From positions 48,949,964 to 49,013,963 of the forward strand of contig NC_134015.1 in the NCBI RefSeq assembly GCF_040712315.1: DNA of 64,000 nucleotides. Direction: 5' to 3'. Source of the stretch: Castanea sativa (taxonomy: Eukaryota; Streptophyta; Magnoliopsida; Fagales; Fagaceae). This document shows positions 49,714-60,905 of the stretch, piece by piece (position 1 is the first letter of the stretch; each line of letters begins with the position of its first letter). The notes beneath the pieces were generated by a model that saw nothing but the letters and a program-made list of their open reading frames with translations, did no database searches and had not been told where the DNA came from. The translations under genes and the position numbers were made by a program.

Positions 49714-49910
49714 CACCCTTTTCCCCAATTTCATTCCTCTCCCACCGTAACACCTCTCTTCCCATAAACTCATTTCACCCTCTTCCAATTTCACTCATCT
49801 CCCACCGTAACACCTCTCTTCCCATAAACTCATTTCACCCTCTTCCAATTTCACTCCTCTCCCAGCCTAACACCTCTCTCCCGATAAGCCCATTTCACGG
49901 CTCTTCCAAT
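49714..49910 (+). repeat. 60-bp tandem repeat inside the Harbinger-like element
   Basis: TCTCCCACCGTAACACCTCTC recurs at about 60-bp intervals (near 49738, 49798 and 49858) with CATTTCACCCTCTTCCAATT between the copies. Confidence 0.8.
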
Positions 49911-51339
49911 TTCATTCGTTGACCCATTTGTTTAATTTAGGTTAGCTTTTGTTATTTTATGGCTTTCTTTTCTTTTGAATTGTTGGAATCTAACCCCAGT
50001 TGTTCTGCTTTGCTTTTAATTTCTATTCTAAAATGGCCTATTGAGGTTAAGAGCCTAATATGTTAAGCTTGTTTTATGCATATATGATTAGAAATGAGAA
50101 TACAATGCAGAGGGTTTTTTAATTTCTGGGCCAATGGGTTTTTGAGTTTGTGAATTATGATGGTGTTTGATACTCCTTTCTTCCCTTTACTTTCCTTTTG
50201 TATAAGGGGCACAACGTTTTATATCATATTATTGGTAGTCTATTCTTTCCCTGAACAAATGAGTCTTTCTACACAAACACCAGTTTATGTTCGTTTTATT
50301 ACTGCAAACATGAATCAAACACCAAATTAAGGGGAGGTTATTACACTACAAGTAGCTACCAAATTATAAAGGAGCCCTCTAATTCCCATGCTAGACATGC
50401 CTTACATGTCTTAGCATTGGTAAGAAATTAAACAAATTGAAAAAATGGTTCGTCATTTTATGATCAATGCAATTTGATTGTCCAAAAATGGCCAACCATT
50501 TTTTCAATTTGTTTGATTTCTTACCAATGCTAAGATGCATGCATGTAATTTTTCCCCATTATAGCATGTTTGTAATCTCTTGTCTGCCAAATTATGATTC
50601 TCATTTACCAACCTTGCTTGAAATTGTTGGGAGAGAAGCTATAAATTAAGAATTTCCTATTATCCATATGTATAGGATTATATCTATAAAATTGGCAAAA
50701 TAAATTACCAATTACAGGTTATAATGCCGACACAATCCACATCAATTCATGACCCGAGTTGAGAGCCCATTATTGTAGTGACACAAGATTTAGACATCAT
50801 AGAGGACAAATCTTTGTCATAATTATACTCATTTCCTTGTCTTGGACTATTAATCACCACTTCTCAAAGAACTGAAATAAATAATAAATGTTGAAGGGAC
50901 TTGAGATTAATGTCATTGCATTGCTACCATGAAAGTACCAGTCAACTATCTACTACAGATAGAAAGATGGACACCGCTTGCCAAGCCTTTCCTCTTATTC
51001 ACTGTCGGTCTTGCCCTCGATGATAATGGGTCTTCAACCTCCATTGGGTCAACATTCGCTGAGGATTGACATTAGGGGTCAACAAATTCTTTGCTGTCAG
51101 CGAAGTTCCCAGACCCTTCGGTGCATTCCTTTGGTATTTCACCATTCGTGCAGAATGCATTTTTCCCCATTGCTACCGTGCCTTCAAACATAATTTCCAT
51201 AGACTGAACATTCGGCAAAAGTTTGTTTTTAAAGGTTAATGCCTTGGGACATGCCTACATGTGAAGAACCGGTAGTTAGAACACAATATAGTTGTAGACA
51301 GTTGAGTCTTTCATAATTATGAAAAGTGAACTAACCTGA

Positions 51340-51665
51340 AGCTTTCAAGTCCACCACTCATCACTGCCCACAAGGATCCCAGTTACAGGATCATAACCCA
51401 ACCCAGTCTCATGCTTAAAACACTCCTTCCAAGCCTTCCACTATTTTCTCAGATGATCCCTTTTGTTTTTAAACTGCGCATGAGTCACCACTTTTCCCAT
51501 TTCACCCAACTGCTCAATCACTGCATTAACCCCTTCCCTTTTAAAAAATCTTTCATTCCTCTTGCCATCTAGGACTTGAGCAGCACACAAATCACAAAAA
51601 ACTTTTAGTTTTATTGGTTCTTTCCACCCAGTTCTCACTTCATTACCACCGTCCTTCAATTTTCC
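51340..51665 (-). pseudogene. Myb/SANT-like DNA-binding protein relic of the Harbinger-like element
   Basis: The minus-strand frame from 51659 reads KLKVFCDLCAAQVLDGKRNE, then HAQFKNKRDHLRK, and hits a stop. The same frame goes on after the stop with WKAWKECF and GLGYDPVTGILVGSDEWW. This is the Myb_DNA-bind_3 pattern (FNDLCAEQV-type helix, FKNKxDxLRK, GLGxDPxxxxxxxxDEWW) seen in the DNA-binding partner proteins of PIF/Harbinger elements and their domesticated plant relatives. At least one stop interrupts it, and the N and C termini are degraded. Confidence 0.75.
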
Positions 51666-53314
51666 TTTACCTATTTTTGCTATAACTTCCTTCTATACTC
51701 ATTTAGGCATTTCAACAAATAGTTCGTATACATATCATAATTGATTACGCATGCCCACATAAAAAATTCAAAGTAAACTCACATAATCCAAATACAACAT
51801 AGGCAGGAAGAGAAACATGTAAAATTACACAAAGGAGAAAGAAACCCACATACTAGTTTCATGGAAAACACAAAAATCACACACAAACGTTGAACACAAA
51901 TACCACATATAAACGCTGAACACAAAACCACAGATTGAAGCCCCATGGAAAATAATTTAACCACACACCAACAAATCAGAGAGTATAAGAAGTGACACAA
52001 CTTACTCGTGAATGCAGAGACCCACAGTGGCGGCGACGATGTCCCAAGCAGAGAAAATATGAGCTTGAGCGAAGGAAGAACAAAGGGGATCAGGTTCATT
52101 TGTTCAACATAATGGGTTTGCAATTATCGTGTTTCCTCTGTTTTGATGGTTTATTGGTTGGTGGGTAGGTGCAATTCATTGAAGAGGAAGAGGAAGAGGA
52201 CGAAGCATTGAAGAAAATCGAAGGCATCTCTGCCACGGCAGTTGAGAGGAAGAAACCTGAGAATGTAAAAATTAGCCGTTGGCCTGAACGCACCGTTTTG
52301 TGTATACTCTGCTTCATGGGTTAGATGAGTGAACAGTACACATTGTAGCAATGTGTTTCCTTTCAAGGTTGTGTCCATGAACAGTACACGTACACGCACA
52401 GCGTTAATGAAACAATGCGTTCAAGCTTTCATCCATGTGTTTCAGCTGGAACTTTTGCGCATTTATTTCGTGGCATTGTAGCCGTGGGTCCCACGGTGAG
52501 TAAAATGCAAACGCTGAGAGGAAACGCAATCCAAACGCTACCTAAGTCTCGTAATGGATGTTTATTAGGTGGATCTTAGGTTTATAATAATTACGAGGAA
52601 TTCCAATTGCAACTTTACTTGTCCTTTTAGGGTGTAAGTGTAGACCTCGCTAGAATGTTCGTGGGTCATTACACGAAGTGTACTTTATGTTAAATTATGC
52701 ATAACCATTCATTGCATGGCAAGGGCTTATATGTGATACCCAAAATTGTACTGATTTTATTGTTTGGGTGTGTTGTATGAATGTGTACTAAGTCTTATAA
52801 TGGATGCTTATTAGGTGGAACTTAGGTTTATAAATAATTATGTGGAATTCCAATTGCAACTTTACTAGTCCTTTTAGGGTATAAGTGTAGACTTAGCTAG
52901 AATGTTCGTGGGTCATTACATGAAGTATACTTTATGTTAAATTACGCGTAATTATTCATTGCATAGCAAGGGCTTATATGTGATGCCCAAAATTGTACTG
53001 CTTTTATTGTTTGGGGTGTGTTATATGAACGTGTACTAAGTCTTATAATGGATGTTTATTAGGTGGATCTTAGGTTTATAAATAATTACGAGGAATTCCA
53101 ATTGCAACTTTATTAGTCCTTTTAGGGTGTAAGTTGAGACTTGGCTAGAATGTTCGTGGGTTGTTACACAAAGTGTACTTTATGTTAAATTAGCCTATAA
53201 TCATGCAAACACATGAATGCATTTAAGATTAAACATAAATTTTATTATAAAAATATAAATAATTAGTCAAATTATTGGAAAAATAGCCTGTAACACATGC
53301 ATACGTATGGATAA

Positions 53315-54114
53315 TGTAGGGATGAAGGGCCTAGATAAGGATATTGGGCCGTGGGCCGCACCCGAGGACGTCAAAAAACCTAAAGACAAGCACATATTAG
53401 TGAAGACAAGTAGATTACTAGGCCAAAAAAGAGATCTGATCATAATGAACAAATGACGTTTTTCGAAGAGCAATCCCTCCTCAGCCAACAGAGTGGAAGC
53501 CTAAAGTTCGACCACCCTTCAAGTACTGGGCAGTAGGCAACTGTGCTTGGGAGGATAAGGTTTAGAGAGAGGTGAGTCAACAAAGAATTGAGAAATAACT
53601 AGGAAGAAAGCTGCTACCACCGCATTGAATGCTCTGCATCTAACCCCCTGACTGCATTAATGTGGAAGTGATATTTGCACAATGACTTTCAGCCTTACAT
53701 CTATCCACAAAGATTTCAGGAAAGTGTTGACGGGACAAGTATCAAGGAGATTAGCAATCTGATCTACATTTGGAATGTTGAGATGAAAGAGGGGAAGGGA
53801 ATATAAAAGGGAAGGATTCCATTACAGAAAAAAGGATCAACAAAAGAAGAGAGAAAACCCTTGTGTAACCAAGAACTTGAATATTTGTGTAAGTAATATA
53901 TACAAGAACATACCATCCTTGGACTTGACCAAGGAGTGCTTTTCTTTTCAACTTGTTATTTACGTTCATTCCTAGATTAAACTAACCCGTAGTAATTCTT
54001 ATTGGACTTACTAAACGTTCAACATTAAACTCACTCTCTAACAAATTCATTGTTGTGGGCCTATTGTGTCATTGTCCAAACTTATTGGGCTCTGAACCAA
54101 TTCTCGTCCTTACA
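53315..54114 (+). mobile_element. LTR-like repeat (solo LTR candidate), copy 1
   Basis: 800 bp, starting TGTAGGGATGAAGGGCC and ending GTCCTTACA. It shares order and motifs (GCTGCTACCACCGCATT, GGGACAAGTATC) with 56491-57332. No coding sequence. A target duplication is not evident, because related AT-rich sequence (GCATTTAARATTAAACA) stands on both sides as a local duplication. Confidence 0.6.
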
Positions 54115-54322
54115 GATGCATTTAAAATTAAACACAATTTTTATCATAAAAATATAAATAATTAGTCAAATTGTTTTTTTGAAAAAGTAAATATAATTAG
54201 TCACATATTAAAATTCATACCTAAATTTAATACTACTTATCATAATTTTTTTTTTAATTTTTAATAAGATAAAATGTGTGGTAATCTTTGTTGTGTGGTG
54301 AATTTTATTGCGCATATGTGAT

Positions 54323-54329
<7 letters not shown>

Positions 54330-54383
<54 letters not shown>
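54330..54383. repeat. (AT)n microsatellite
   Basis: About 50 bp of uninterrupted AT dinucleotides, directly against the Pack-MULE target site. Confidence 0.95.
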
Positions 54384-54385
<2 letters not shown>

Positions 54386-54386
<1 letters not shown>

Positions 54387-55489
54387 AGATTGGTTCAAGT
54401 TACACTTGGTGTAACTTCACAAGAGTTACACTTTTTTTGGACCTTTGATTTCTATTAGATCTAAGGGTGAAAAAAACACTCATAGTCATGTATTTATTGT
54501 TCCCTATAAATTAGTAATTAAGTCATTAACTCTTCTTATTAAAAATAGAAAAAGAAAAAACGGCATTAACTCTGCTCTCCATCATCATCTTCTTCATCTT
54601 CTCTCCCTCTCTCACATGGTCTTGTGTTCTATGTACTTTCAACCTCAACAAAGGAAATTAAGGGCGAGTTCAGGAAACAAGTGAAATTTTTATTATTTTT
54701 ATTTTTATTATTATTATTTTTGTTACCTCTCTTTCGTGAGCTTTGACAGATTGTTAGGGTTGGTTTGTGCGCAAGTCACAAATCATCAAATGATAATCGT
54801 CCCCCACAGGCCCAAAAAAAAATTCATTCTTTGAATGCCAAGATACATTAACCACCAATACTTAAAATTTGACTAAGGAAAATTACCTTATAAACATGCA
54901 ATGCATCAAATCAGGCTCCAAGACAACCCATATCCTTCCATATCATGACCCTTTAACCTCAAATCAGGCTCACAGTCACACCCTTGTTGCTTCTCCAATT
55001 GCTCGCTACAATCAAATACATACACATCACACCCACTTGTCTTTGCACCCACAACTACCAGGTTTTGTGGCATACACCGTGCCCTATTCACTTCTCCATC
55101 AACGCGCATCTTCTGCCTCACCTCCACCTACAAACATTCCAAACAAAACAAGTATCTTCTTCGTTCCAACACTCCCAAACATAAAATAATAATAAAAATT
55201 TCACTTGTTTCCTGAACTCGCCCTTAATTTCCATTGTTGATGGTGAAAGTACATAGAACACAAGACCATGTGAGAGAGGAAGAGAAGATGATGATAGAGA
55301 GTAGAGTTAATGCTGTTTTTTATTTTTCTATTTTTAATAAGAAGAGTTAATGACTTAGTTACTAATTTTTAGGGAACAATAAATGCATGATTATGAGTGT
55401 TTTTTCACCATTGGATCTAATACAAATCAAAGGTTCAAAAAAGGTGTAACTCTTGTGAAGTTACACTAGGTGTAACTTGAACCCATCTC
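54386..55489. mobile_element. Pack-MULE-like element with long terminal inverted repeats
   Basis: The left arm (54386 to about 54697) and right arm (about 55183-55489) are reverse complements over roughly 310 bp. The ends are GAGATTGGTTCAAGTTACAC and, reversed, GAGATGGGTTCAAGTTACAC. ATATATAAA flanks both sides (54377-54385 and 55490-55498), the 9-bp duplication typical of Mutator-like elements. No transposase is present. The 485-bp centre carries a captured gene fragment on the minus strand. Confidence 0.85.
54906..55127 (-). pseudogene. Captured exon of an MSI1/2/3-type WD40 histone-binding gene
   Basis: The minus-strand frame reads VDGEVNRARCMPQN, then GAKTSGCDVYVFDC, then PDLRLKGHDMEGYGLSWS. 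This is the region before and within the second WD40 blade of plant MSI (RBBP4-like) chromatin proteins, nearest in my judgement to MSI2/MSI3. TTGTAG directly precedes the first codon and looks like an inherited intron acceptor, so genomic DNA rather than mRNA was captured. The match ends abruptly after SWS, and a stop follows two codons later. The fragment is open over 73 codons but is far short of a propeller. Confidence 0.8.
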
Positions 55490-55498
55490 ATATATAAA

Positions 55499-56490
55499 TT
55501 TATAGTTCATTAATATTAAATTTGTAGTATTTTGTACTCACTAATTCACTCGACATAAAAATTAAAAAAACTTAAGTGGACACATGACACAAACTTAAGT
55601 GGATAATTATGGTATGGTTCCCACATAAATTTTGACACGTGGCACAAAATTGGATTATAATTTCAAATTATAGTTAAACTTTCTCTTAGCTTTACCTATT
55701 AATATATACTAACTTGTAACCTTATGCACATGCATGGATATACTTAAAATATATACATTAAGATGCATAAAATAATTCTTACATATATAATTTAAATATT
55801 ATTGATAGTCGTTCCTATTTTTTTAACTCTTTAAAATGTCCATAAAAAAACTCTTTAAAATGTCTTGTAATAATATTATTAGGTATTGTCCATTTTTTTT
55901 ATGTTCATTAATTTTAGACTATTTGGTTTTTGTTCGCAATTTTTCACTTGGATGAATATATATGATGTGGTCCCACATTTGACTCCAATATTAAAAAAAA
56001 ACTCTCTCTAAAAATAAATAATTTATGACACATAGCGCAAAATTGGATTTCAATTGTAGAATCTAATTAGATTTTCTCTAAACTTTATATATAGATGTAT
56101 GTTTCATATACCATATTTAAACAATATTTGGAATTCAAGAAACATAACAAGGTAAACATCAACATCTCTTAGGTAGGGAATAAATAAATTAATTATAAAT
56201 AGGATAGGTATAAAAAAATTAAATCACACACACACATTTAAGCGAGACAAGACAAGACGAGGACAAGCAAAATTTGTCCCTATCCTATCACCTATTTAGG
56301 GTAGGGAAACTTGCGCGGGATAAAGAGGACCTGGTGAGAAATTTTTGTCAGCCCTACTCTTAGGAAGCCAAAAAAAAAAAAAAAAACATTTTAGATCATT
56401 GGAGCTTTGAATAATACACACCTCAATATTATATTTTTCAAATTACATAGTTGAATTGAATAGAGTTATATATATATATATATATATATA
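55499..56490. other. AT-rich spacer
   Basis: No recognisable genes. It contains a CA repeat near 56227, AGACAAGACAAGACGAGGAC near 56246, a poly-A run near 56370 and a second (AT)n tract at 56467-56490. Confidence 0.4.
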
Positions 56491-57332
56491 TGTAGGGATA
56501 TTGGGCCCAGTAATTTATGAAGGATGACCCAATAATATCTTTTGGGCGAAAAGCCCAATTCAAGGACATCAAATGATCTAAGGGTGTGTGAATGTACCCC
56601 ATAAAGAAAATACTAGATAAAGAAGCGATAGTGTATGAATAAATATGTCCGAGGAAGACTGTGTCCTCGGATAATGAAGCTGAGGTAATAGAAGGGAAGG
56701 TTTAATATCCCTAGGCTATGTTATAGAAATTCCTATGGTTTCGGAAAGACACGGTACACGTGGAGGATAATAGAAAGGGCGGTGGAGTATCTAAGATAAA
56801 GCTGCTACCATCGCCCCGCATTAAAGACTCTGCAATTGATATGCTGGCTACATTAATGGAGAAATGGGACCTGAGCATGAGATTTGGAACTTGGCCCCTG
56901 ACTCCAGAAGACTTCAGGAAAATTGGATGGGACAAGTATCTAAACCAGCGTTATAACCATGAGGTAGAAGATGAGAAGGGGAAGAAGAGGAAGTATAAAT
57001 AAGAGAAGTGACCTTTGGAAGAAGAGAGGGCTTTCTTTGGAGAAAAAAGAAAGAATAATATATGATAAATTTGACTGTCCACAATTGTAATCTATCTTGA
57101 GAAGCAGTATTATAAACTATCCTCGGATTGTGTCCGAGGATGAATTTTCATTCATATTCTTATAGATAACTCCCTATTTGTGCCATTGGACCCAAGGCCC
57201 ATTTTTCTTTGTTGTCTAAACCACCTTTGAAATCTAGATTTCAAGCCCACTCTTTACAAATTTATTGTAAAAACGTTTTTCAAGCCCTTTCCCTTCTGAT
57301 TGTGGGTCGGGAGCTCGAATTGTGTCCTTACA
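56491..57332 (+). mobile_element. LTR-like repeat (solo LTR candidate), copy 2
   Basis: 842 bp, starting TGTAGGGATATTGGGCCC and ending GTCCTTACA, with paired CCTCGGA/TCCGAGGA motifs near 56648 and 57119. Related to 53315-54114. The open frame at 56760-57002 lies inside and has no family features. The flanks do not show a clean 5-bp duplication. Confidence 0.6.
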
Positions 57333-57603
57333 GAATAAATTAGATTTTTCAATGTCATTAATTATTTTAATAGCTATAAAGCGAATCAATATGGTGAATT
57401 TCAATTTTCTATTAGATAGGATTTTAGGAACTCTATTATGAGTTCTATTCAATTAAGTTATTCAACAACAAATTCCTATTAAGAATTTGAGTGTAACACA
57501 ACACATTACTATTACTTACATGGGTTCTTTTGGCTCTTTAGGCAATTTTTACTAATAATTTCGTTATGTGGCCCAAAAACAAACATATAAGTTAAGTAGA
57601 ATC

Positions 57604-60600
57604 TTTTTTTTTTTTTTTTTTGGAGAAACCGGACTATTAGTGGCCTGGGCTTTTATTCAAAGGCAAAACAAAACTTCAATGAATGTCAAATTCTACAAGG
57701 GGGACAATGTCCTTAGGGAGGGAATCAATCCACACCCGAGTCTCCCTAAAATTCTTGGCTTTTTTAGCTAGAGCATCTGCTATAACATTTCAGTGTCTAG
57801 TATTAAAAATAAAGTTGGAAGAAGAAAGAGCAGCAACTTCGTTTCAAATGTCTTCAATAATGTGGCCATAAGTCAAGTGGTCCGAATGTTCTTGTGAAAT
57901 GGCTTGGATTACCTGGAGAGAGTCGCCTTCAAAGACAACGTCTTGTAGTCCTAGCTCCATTGCAAACTGTACTGCACGATGACAAGCAAGGGCTTCTAAC
58001 TCCACAACGGATTGGGCTGTGAGAACTAGCATGGATAATGCACCAATGGCCTCACCACGCCAGTCCCGAATGATCACGCCTATCCCTACTTGGTTGCAAG
58101 ACTTGAAAACCGTAGCGTCAAAATTTGCTTTGAACTTACTTTCGTCAGGTGGATGCCATTGCTGAGGCAGAGGAGGGGCCGCGGCAGCTGGAGTCTGATC
58201 TAGAGTGTCCAAATATTCTTGTAGATAGCTTCCAGCCAAAGCACTAATTCAGTTGAGAGGTTGGACTGAAAGATTGCGTCTCAGAGCATTACGGTGATTC
58301 CACAGCATCCATGCAATGGTGATGAAGATCTCGGCTCTGTAATCATCCTTGAACTGCATCTGTTTGTCAAGAAGACCATGGAAGCTTGTCATGTGGGCAT
58401 TGGCAGAGAACTGGGACCAGGAAAGTGAACTTCAAAGCGGTTCTAGTGTTGTGCAAGACCAAAGAGCGTGGAGAATGTCCTCGGGCTGGGCTTGACAGGC
58501 ATTACATGTTTTTGAGGTGGCAATGTGTCTCCGAACCAGGTTGGACATAGTGGGTAGGGCCTCATTGCACGCACGCCAAGCAAAGTGCTTAAGTTTGTTT
58601 GGCACTCTCAACTGCCACAAACTTCTCCAGAACAGCCTTTGATTCTCAGGCGAAGATGTACCTGCAAGGTTAGTGGAATTACGAGACACAAGGAGCTTAT
58701 ATGCACTTTTAGTTGTGAACTTACCCAAGGGAGTGAGACCCCATATAATTCGGTCAAGGGGAAGCCTTGTGCTGATGGGCATGCCACAAATGACAGTAGC
58801 TTCATGGGGTAGGAAGAGTTGGTTCACCAGGTCTGAATTCCACTTTCTCAAGTTAGGATTAATTAGAGAGCTCACCTTGGTGCCTGGTGCAACTGTGGAG
58901 AGAGGAGAGGTGACTGTCTTATTGGTATTGATCGGCAACCACTTGTCCTCCCTTATTCTTACAGAGTGCCCATTCCCAATCCTCCAAACCATCCCTTCCC
59001 GAATCACATCCCTAGCACCTATAATGCTTTTCCATGCATAGGACCCCAAGGTAGAATCCTTAGCTTCAAGGATTGAGCAATCCTGAAAAAAATGAGCTTT
59101 GAAAACTCTATGGCATAGGGAATTTGGATTATTAATCATGCGCCACACCTGCTTTGCCAATAAAGAATCATTAAATTTTTTAATGTCTTTAAATCCCATC
59201 CCCCCCTTCTCCTTGGCTTCACACATTCTCTCCCATTTAACCCCATGTACTTTATTACTTTCCCCACTGTACCTCCACCATAATTTACAAATGAGAGTTT
59301 CTAATTCCTTTATCAAGCCTTTAGGGAGCTTGAAACAGCTCATGGTGTAAGTAGGGATTGCCTGGATGACAACTTTGATCAACACCTCCCTATCAGCTTG
59401 TGAAAGGAGCTTCTCCTTCCAACCTTGTAATTTTCTACACACTCTTTCCTTAATGTAGGCAAAGCTTTGTTTTTTGGCACACCTCACGAATGCTGGTAAG
59501 CCCATATATTTTTCGTACTGGTGAATAGCTGGCACACCTAAGAGTTGTTGAATTTGAGTTTGCATATCTTGATGGGTGTTGGCACTGAAAAAGATGTTTG
59601 TTTTCTCTCTATTAATTTTTTGTTGGGAGCCTTTTTCATAGATTGACAGTAAATCAAGGATCCTCTGACATTCCTCCACTCTAGCTCGGCATAAAAGAAT
59701 ACTGTCATCTGCAAAAAATAGATGGGATACCCGTGGGCCATTTCTGCAAATAGATACACCTCTAATGTCACCATTAGCTTCTGATTTTTTGATAAGACCT
59801 TGCAAACCCATAGCACAAAGGAGAAACAAGTAGGGTGATAAAGGGTCATCCTGTCTAAGTCCCCTTGTAGGCTTAATGTGACCCACTGGTAGGCCATTGA
59901 GGAGGACATAATAGGAGACATTACTCATGCAGGATGATATAAGAGAAATCAGCTTATTCGGGAATCCTAACTGTTCCATAACCTTCACCAAGAAAACCCA
60001 TTCCACTCGATCATAAGCCTTACTCATATCCAACTTTAGAGCCATAAATCCCAATTTACCTTGGGTTTTCCTCTTAAGGTAATGCAAGGTTTCAAATGCC
60101 ACAAGAACATTATCAGTGATAAGTCTACTCGAGAGAAAAGCACTTTGAGAGTCATCAATCACATGGGTTAAAATTCTTTTCAAACGGTTAACCACCACTT
60201 TAGCAATTAGTTTGTAAATCACGTTACATAAGCTAATTGGTCTAAATTCAGCTACTCGTTTCAGGTTTTTTACCTTTGGAATAAGGGCAATGAAGGTAGA
60301 ATTAAGGGACTCATGAACCATACCCGAATTTAAAGCATTAAGAACAATAGAGATTACATCTTCACCAACAATATGCCAATAAGTTTTGTAAAAAATGGGA
60401 GACATACCATCGGGTCCAGGCGCAGTAAGTGGGGCCATTTGTTTGAGAGCAAGGAGTACTTCATCAGCTTGATAGTCACGACTTAAGGAGGCACTCATTT
60501 CAGCTGTGATCACCGATTGCAAACCCTCTAGGATTTCATCAAATTGGGTCGGGTTGGTTGATGTGAACATATTCTAGAAATAAGCTTCCACCACTCTACC

Positions 60601-60905
60601 CAAATCCATCTCCTCTTCAACCCATGCTCCATCCTCATCTTCCAGACCCAAGATAAAATTATGTTTATTTCTTTGGGTTGCTTTGCAGTGGAAATATCTG
60701 GTATTTTTATCACCTTCCTTTAGCCAAGCTGTACAGGAACGCTGCTTCCACATGCATTCTTCCTTATTTTTCAATTGCTCAATATCAGCATGTAGCTTAT
60801 GCACACGGATTGGGTCTGAGACATAGCCGCTCGACTCCTCAACTTCCTTCAACTCCTTGAGCTTTTTAGCTAGGGAATATGGACATGTCCAAAGGGCTAC
60901 CAATT
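57604..60905 (-). mobile_element. 5'-truncated L1-type LINE, well preserved
   Basis: On the minus strand the element runs from about 60905 to an A-tail read as 18 T at 57604-57621. It contains the end of the endonuclease-RT linker, the whole RT, a zf-RVT segment and RNase H. ORF1 and the endonuclease are missing, as in most LINE insertions. I could not find a target duplication. Confidence 0.85.
57840..60903 (-). pseudogene. LINE ORF2: reverse transcriptase, zf-RVT and RNase H
   Basis: From 60903 the frame reads LKEGDKNTRYFHCKATQRNK, meets one TAG at 60571-60573, and continues open for 712 codons to 58432. RT motifs are ALKQMAPLTAPGPDGMSPIF, STFIALIPKVKN, FMALKLDMSKAYDRVEWVF, GLRQDDPLSPYLF and the intact catalytic LFFADDSIL (near 59710). 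The zf-RVT part follows (FAWRACNEALPT, CNACQAQPEDILHALWSC). After a TGA, the RNase H domain lies at 58239-57844 (KANFDATVFKSCNQVGIGVI, ELEALACHRAVQFA, FEGDSLQVIQAI). Few stops in about 3 kb mark it as much younger than the LINE at 11.3 kb. Confidence 0.9.

Larger units (their letters stand above)
49356..52542 (-). mobile_element. PIF/Harbinger-like DNA transposon, 3.19 kb, with Myb/SANT relic
   Basis: The left end GAGTGTGTTTGGAT and the right end ATCCAAACGCTACC form an imperfect inverted repeat of 14 bp. TAA flanks both ends (49353-49355 and 52543-52545). The neighbouring tandem units show the uninterrupted site GTACTAAGTC, which proves the limits. A Myb/SANT-like protein relic lies on the minus strand. 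I see no DDE transposase, so the copy is non-autonomous. Confidence 0.85.
49268..53195 (+). repeat. Three tandem units of about 247 bp, the first split by a transposon
   Basis: CATTCATTGCATGGCAAGGG followed by GTTTGGGTGTGTTGTATGAA and TATTAGGTGGATCTTAGG is found at 49268-49355 continued at 52546-52700, then at 52702-52948 and 52949-53195. The anchors of units 2 and 3 are 247 bp apart. Unit 1 is interrupted at GTACTAA by the Harbinger-like element. Confidence 0.88.

Noticed and set aside
51779..52123. 114-codon minus frame inside the Harbinger-like element, considered as transposase
   Set aside because: It is a Cys/Leu/Phe-rich accidental frame with no DDE motifs.
54869..55189. Plus-strand 106-codon frame in the Pack-MULE centre
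   Set aside because: The opposite strand shows MSI/WD40 motifs, and this frame has none.
58585..59041. Plus-strand frames opposite the second LINE
   Set aside because: The minus strand carries clear RT and zf-RVT motifs in a 712-codon frame.
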